Source: Xenoacremonium recifei
Lineage: Eukaryota; Ascomycota; Sordariomycetes; Hypocreales; Nectriaceae
Length of the DNA: 21,498 nt
Direction of reading: 5' to 3'
NCBI GenBank assembly: GCA_012184525.1
Contig: WOFQ01000157.1
Span: forward strand, 1-21,498
Below the pieces are notes generated by a model. It was not told where the DNA came from, made no database searches, and saw only the letters and a list, made by a program, of their open reading frames with translations. Every line of letters begins with the position of its first letter. The first letter of the stretch is position 1. Position numbers and translations under genes: made by a program. Positions 17,993 to 21,498 of this stretch are shown here, one piece after another.

Positions 17993-19630
17993 ATGCCTGC
18001 CACGTATTCCAAAATGAGTCAACACACCACCGACTATACTATTAAACCTACTTTGGAGGTTTCGGAATCATTACGAAACTTCACATCAAACGATCGCAGA
18101 ATTCCGCCTTATTTCTGGGGTGAAGATTGCAATGGAAATGACCTCAAACAGCCGCCTCGTTACCCCGGATACAATGAGGCTCGAGAAATTATTGGTGATG
18201 GCAGCAATAAGCAACTCGAAGTGATTATAAAGAACGGACTCGAAGTTGTTAAGAGGTTATTCGATGTGCTTCATGGCCGACCAAATAAAGAAATATTTAA
18301 GGCAGAGTCACACAGCCAACTCAATGTTGTTGATGTTCGTTTCTCAAGCGAACTCCTGTCCTGGAAGCTAGACCAACACAGCTGCGGGAAGGTTTTACCC
18401 GGCAAAGGAAAAGGCTTGCGGCCGGCCTCTCCGGAACTGATAGAGTTACTCGGTGCTGAAAATTGGCCGGCTCCGTTGAAGACTACCAACGTACTTTTCG
18501 GCACAGGTTGGACAAACCTGATAATTGGGGCTTATGATGCACGAACTTTATATTCTAACTATTGCTGCGACTTGGGATTCTACTATGAGCATGGATTTCA
18601 CAAAGTCTTTCCGGACTTCGAACGATCTATCGCGATAGCCGCCAGAGATCCCAAGGCAATGAGCCAGCCCCATGGTGCTGCACGACGCTACGCTGTTGAC
18701 TTCGGATTGCAATATATCCGTGGCAAGGCCGAGATGGAAGAGGAAAATGCATCGAAGCTTGTTCATAAGATCGCAAAAATCGACCGTCACACTGCGCATA
18801 TTATCTGTTTCTGTGAAGCCAGTCTCACAGGAATGGCAGCAGAGGCAATAGGGAGGGGGTTTGATCCTGGAGCGTGCTTCGACGACATGGTATTCAGCAG
18901 TCCTGGAACTGACGTCGTGGATGTCGGCTCCGATGTTTGCAATAGCGAGATTATGAACTCGTTCCTTAATACGGCGGATGTTACGGATACCGGTGTCATA
19001 ACCGAGGAGACATTGAGACGAGTATACGATTCATACGCAGTCACCGGGGCAAGATGTTTAACGATGCGTTGGATGGAGCCTTTGACTGTCATGAACTCAC
19101 TTCTATATGTTTGGCACATTCTCAATGACCGCCATCACTTTCTTAGAAGAGTGGTCCTCGGGTGGGAGAAGGTCCGCACGGACGAGCATAAGACTGGCCA
19201 GCGCGAGGCCGATTTCGACGAGGCCTTCGATGAGCGGTTTCACACAACTGGATTCAGTCGTCCTCTGGAAGCAGCATGTGATGGCAACGAGCCAACATGT
19301 AGTAGTGTTGAAGAGATGCTAAACAGAGCTTCGGGTAACGACGAACAGCGGAGGGCATGCCTTGCAAATCTCTGGTCCAATCTAGTCATTGCGCCTTTGA
19401 CTTACGCAAGAAGTGGAACTGTTGATGCAGCACATGAAGAAGAAATTTCGCAAGCCCTTGCTGTTAGTATGGCAAAATGTTACCATGATGGCTTAATACT
19501 AGAGCAGCAATGGCTTTTTGCGCACGCAAGCCATCATGCCTGGCAAGTCAACTATTTGATGGAGGCGGCTATGTTTGGCAGCCTGTTGGACGATGGGAGT
19601 TTGAAAGGAACAGTAGATAGGTCAGCTTAA
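17993..19630 (+). CDS. Unknown 545-aa soluble protein, single exon
   Basis: Uninterrupted frame of 545 codons with no signal peptide or membrane segment seen. ATG 17993 is the first after the putative TATA box; ATG 18014 (context CCAAAATGAG) is an equally plausible start giving 538 aa, and the longer open frame upstream runs into the minisatellite and is not used. The sequence is even and protein-like throughout. Blocks that look conserved are TNVLFGTGWTNLIIGAYDAR, LGFYYEHGF, FDDMVF (about residue 296) and DVGSDVCNSEIMNSFLNTAD (from about 310), followed by RCLTMRWMEPLTVMNSLLYV. The C-terminus is predicted helical by eye. The acidic motifs and helical character faintly recall class I terpene synthase-like enzymes, but spacing does not match DDxxD/NSE motifs, so I assign no function. 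Confidence 0.75.
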   Translation: MPATYSKMSQHTTDYTIKPTLEVSESLRNFTSNDRRIPPYFWGEDCNGNDLKQPPRYPGYNEAREIIGDGSNKQLEVIIKNGLEVVKRLFDVLHGRPNKEIFKAESHSQLNVVDVRFSSELLSWKLDQHSCGKVLPGKGKGLRPASPELIELLGAENWPAPLKTTNVLFGTGWTNLIIGAYDARTLYSNYCCDLGFYYEHGFHKVFPDFERSIAIAARDPKAMSQPHGAARRYAVDFGLQYIRGKAEMEEENASKLVHKIAKIDRHTAHIICFCEASLTGMAAEAIGRGFDPGACFDDMVFSSPGTDVVDVGSDVCNSEIMNSFLNTADVTDTGVITEETLRRVYDSYAVTGARCLTMRWMEPLTVMNSLLYVWHILNDRHHFLRRVVLGWEKVRTDEHKTGQREADFDEAFDERFHTTGFSRPLEAACDGNEPTCSSVEEMLNRASGNDEQRRACLANLWSNLVIAPLTYARSGTVDAAHEEEISQALAVSMAKCYHDGLILEQQWLFAHASHHAWQVNYLMEAAMFGSLLDDGSLKGTVDRSA

Positions 19631-21498
19631 TTTCTTGGTGGAGGAAGACCTAACTTGACCTACATTCACAATGACAAAACGAACTGTGTTAGTCCTCTGT
19701 TCCCTAATCCTGATACGTGATAACTGCGGCGTTCTCACCTCTCTCCCACGACGGGCACATAGTATGCCCTACATGAACAATGACATAATAACTTATAGTA
19801 GAAATTATTTTTCTAACCCTGATAATCCTTATAGATATCATTTTCTATGACCAGGGTAGAAATCAATTTTCTGATCCGTTAAACTGTGAGAGTATCTCTA
19901 TAAACGCGTGTGAATAGGCCGGATATAAACTCTACTGCTCTAGGGCTTTATTGAGAAGCTCATGCTGGGGGAGCTATGGAGTAATCGCGGATGCGCTGCT
20001 GGCATCTGCTCTAGTTGCACCACCTCGTAACAGTGACCTGCGGTGGATTATTCGACTCCGCTCGGGCCTCGGAAGCCTCTCTCCTAGGTGTAATGCAGCC
20101 CCCCTCATTTCATTGCCTCGGAGAATAGACAGTAAAAAGTTGTCTCGAACAAAGTGCATGGGCCGGATTAGCATCGCAGCAGGTGGGGTGATCAGGCAGC
20201 AGTTTTCCCAAGCACATCTAGTGATGCTGGATGAGAAATGCCTCAAATTCTTGAGCATAACCTTCTTCGCCGCAGCTCCGGTTTGCATTGTGCCAACCAA
20301 CTACTTTCTTCTTTTCATAATACTGTCTTATCCAGGAAAGGATACATATAGATCCAGTCGGCTTTGGCTGGCGATGATAAGACGGGAAAATTTTCATACG
20401 ATTAGCTGACTGCGCCGTTCTTTCATGACACCGATAATTTACTTCCCCAGTGTTCCAATTAGCTAGCCAGCCTTTACGACCGACGAATGCGGTGACGCTT
20501 CCACGTATACTTCTATTATTGGCCACCTGCATTGGTCTGAGGGTCACGGCGTAAACGAGAGAGACTTAATTGGCTCCATGCCATCTGTCTTATCAATATA
20601 ATAGTCACCTGTCCATACACAGCCATAATGCTACGTCAGCTCGACGAAGGGAATATGCAAGACAATTTTAGTAAGATTGGTCATCACAGCATTAGGCGGG
20701 GTGGCTGCGCGTTGGCAGATTTTAACTGGTGCTAGGTTATAGCTCGGTAAGTCTTGGCTGTGAGACGCAATCAGATGATGACCCCCCAAGTCAATTTAAG
20801 AAGCTGGAGAGCAGCGGGCTTATGACATTCATGTGTATCAGTGCAGTGTCAAAAAAGCAGAGAAATGATCAGCAGGACTAGCTAGTCTTCGGCCCGGACC
20901 TTGCTAGATAGGCGAGCAATCCTTCCCAGATACCCCATTATCCCCACCATCTTACCCCGCAAGTGAAGACTGAAAGTCCGAGGCCAACCGTTGCCATCCC
21001 AGCTGCTCCCGTAAGTGAGCCAACAGATTGCTTGCGATAGCCCACCATATTACCCAGTGCCGCGACTTTCCAGCCTGCTGCGTCTTACGCCACGTCAACA
21101 CTCGTATTCGCCTTCAGCTTGAAATGTAAGATGATTTAATTAAATAAACCTCAAGACACTAGAGATCGACGATGACAAATACAATAGTAAAAAACAGGTG
21201 ATGAATGAGGCTTCTCTAACCGCTAAATAGAAAGCTACCTAATAAGAAGATCGGATATTCTCCACTTTTCAAGGGAAGGGACGGTTTTCTCCATCTGAGA
21301 TTACTCTCCGATAACAGATCCATTAACATTGCGGAACGGCGCGATTCATGATCGTCTCCAAGACCTATTTCAAGGCATTAGGTTCGCCCTTTACTTCGGC
21401 ACGAGGATAGCACGAGGATATGTGGCTGCCTCTGATTTGTGAGATCCTGCATTTGGGCATCCATCCAACGACGCGGGAGGCCGGCTTCCCCCCCCCCC
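19631..21498. other. Gene-free right flank ending in a C run
   Basis: Open frames on both strands around 19951-20547 overlap each other and show no recognisable motif. Sequence from about 20560 on shows no coding pattern. The window ends in a run of eleven C, which may be a low-complexity tract or a contig-end artefact. Confidence 0.5.

Noticed and set aside
19951..20547. Open frames of 108-152 codons on both strands
   Set aside because: They overlap in opposite directions, lack motifs and have no intron or start context that supports them.
21488..21498. Telomere or biologically meaningful C tract at the window end
   Set aside because: Eleven C are not the TTAGGG/CCCTAA repeat; an assembly or sequencing artefact is as likely.

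Overview
The window looks like accessory or subtelomere-like DNA of a filamentous ascomycete. The evidence is short introns (57-93 bp) with GTATGT/GTAAGT donors and CTAAC-type branch points, several protein families that I know only from filamentous fungi, a Hop-like Mutator element, and long gene-poor stretches between decayed genes. I cannot name the species.

Layout, left to right. 1-1381 has no gene but carries an inverted repeat and the first copy of an 80-bp dispersed repeat. 1382-2622 (+) is an F-box-like/nucleotidyltransferase-like fungal hypothetical gene broken by one frameshift. 2623-4254 has no convincing gene. 4255 to about 5430 (-) is a decayed fungal membrane-protein gene, probably DUF6601, with frameshifts, a small deletion and a Trp-to-stop change. 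5784-6787 (-) is a complete three-exon GTP cyclohydrolase I gene. It is divergent, across a 981-bp intergenic region holding a perfect 18-bp palindrome, from 7769-11233 (+). That locus encodes an unusual four-domain protein: methyltransferase-like, BBE-type FAD oxidase, P-loop phosphomevalonate-kinase-like and APRT-like phosphoribosyltransferase. It has an in-frame stop (or a 60-nt intron) near its N-terminus and a premature stop eight codons before the expected C-terminal strand.

11258-12520 is AT-rich with no gene. 12521-16836 (-) is a five-exon CCCH zinc-finger/DUF7923 gene. Its fourth intron contains a 2.9-kb Hop-like Mutator element (13133-16058) with long terminal inverted repeats and a perfect 9-bp target duplication; the transposase is dead. 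Upstream of it lie the second copy of the 80-bp repeat and a 65-bp tandem minisatellite, which leads into the promoter of a 545-aa intronless gene of unknown function (17993-19630, +). 19631-21498 shows nothing I can support.

The most interesting parts are (1) the divergent pair of an apparently secondary GTP cyclohydrolase I and a methyltransferase/oxidase/kinase/phosphoribosyltransferase fusion, which together suggest an undescribed purine-, pterin- or nucleotide-derived pathway, and (2) the transposon that sits cleanly inside an intron, so that the host reading frame is preserved. Nonsense changes explainable as C-to-T or G-to-A recur at several unrelated loci, as expected from RIP-like mutation or long neglect.
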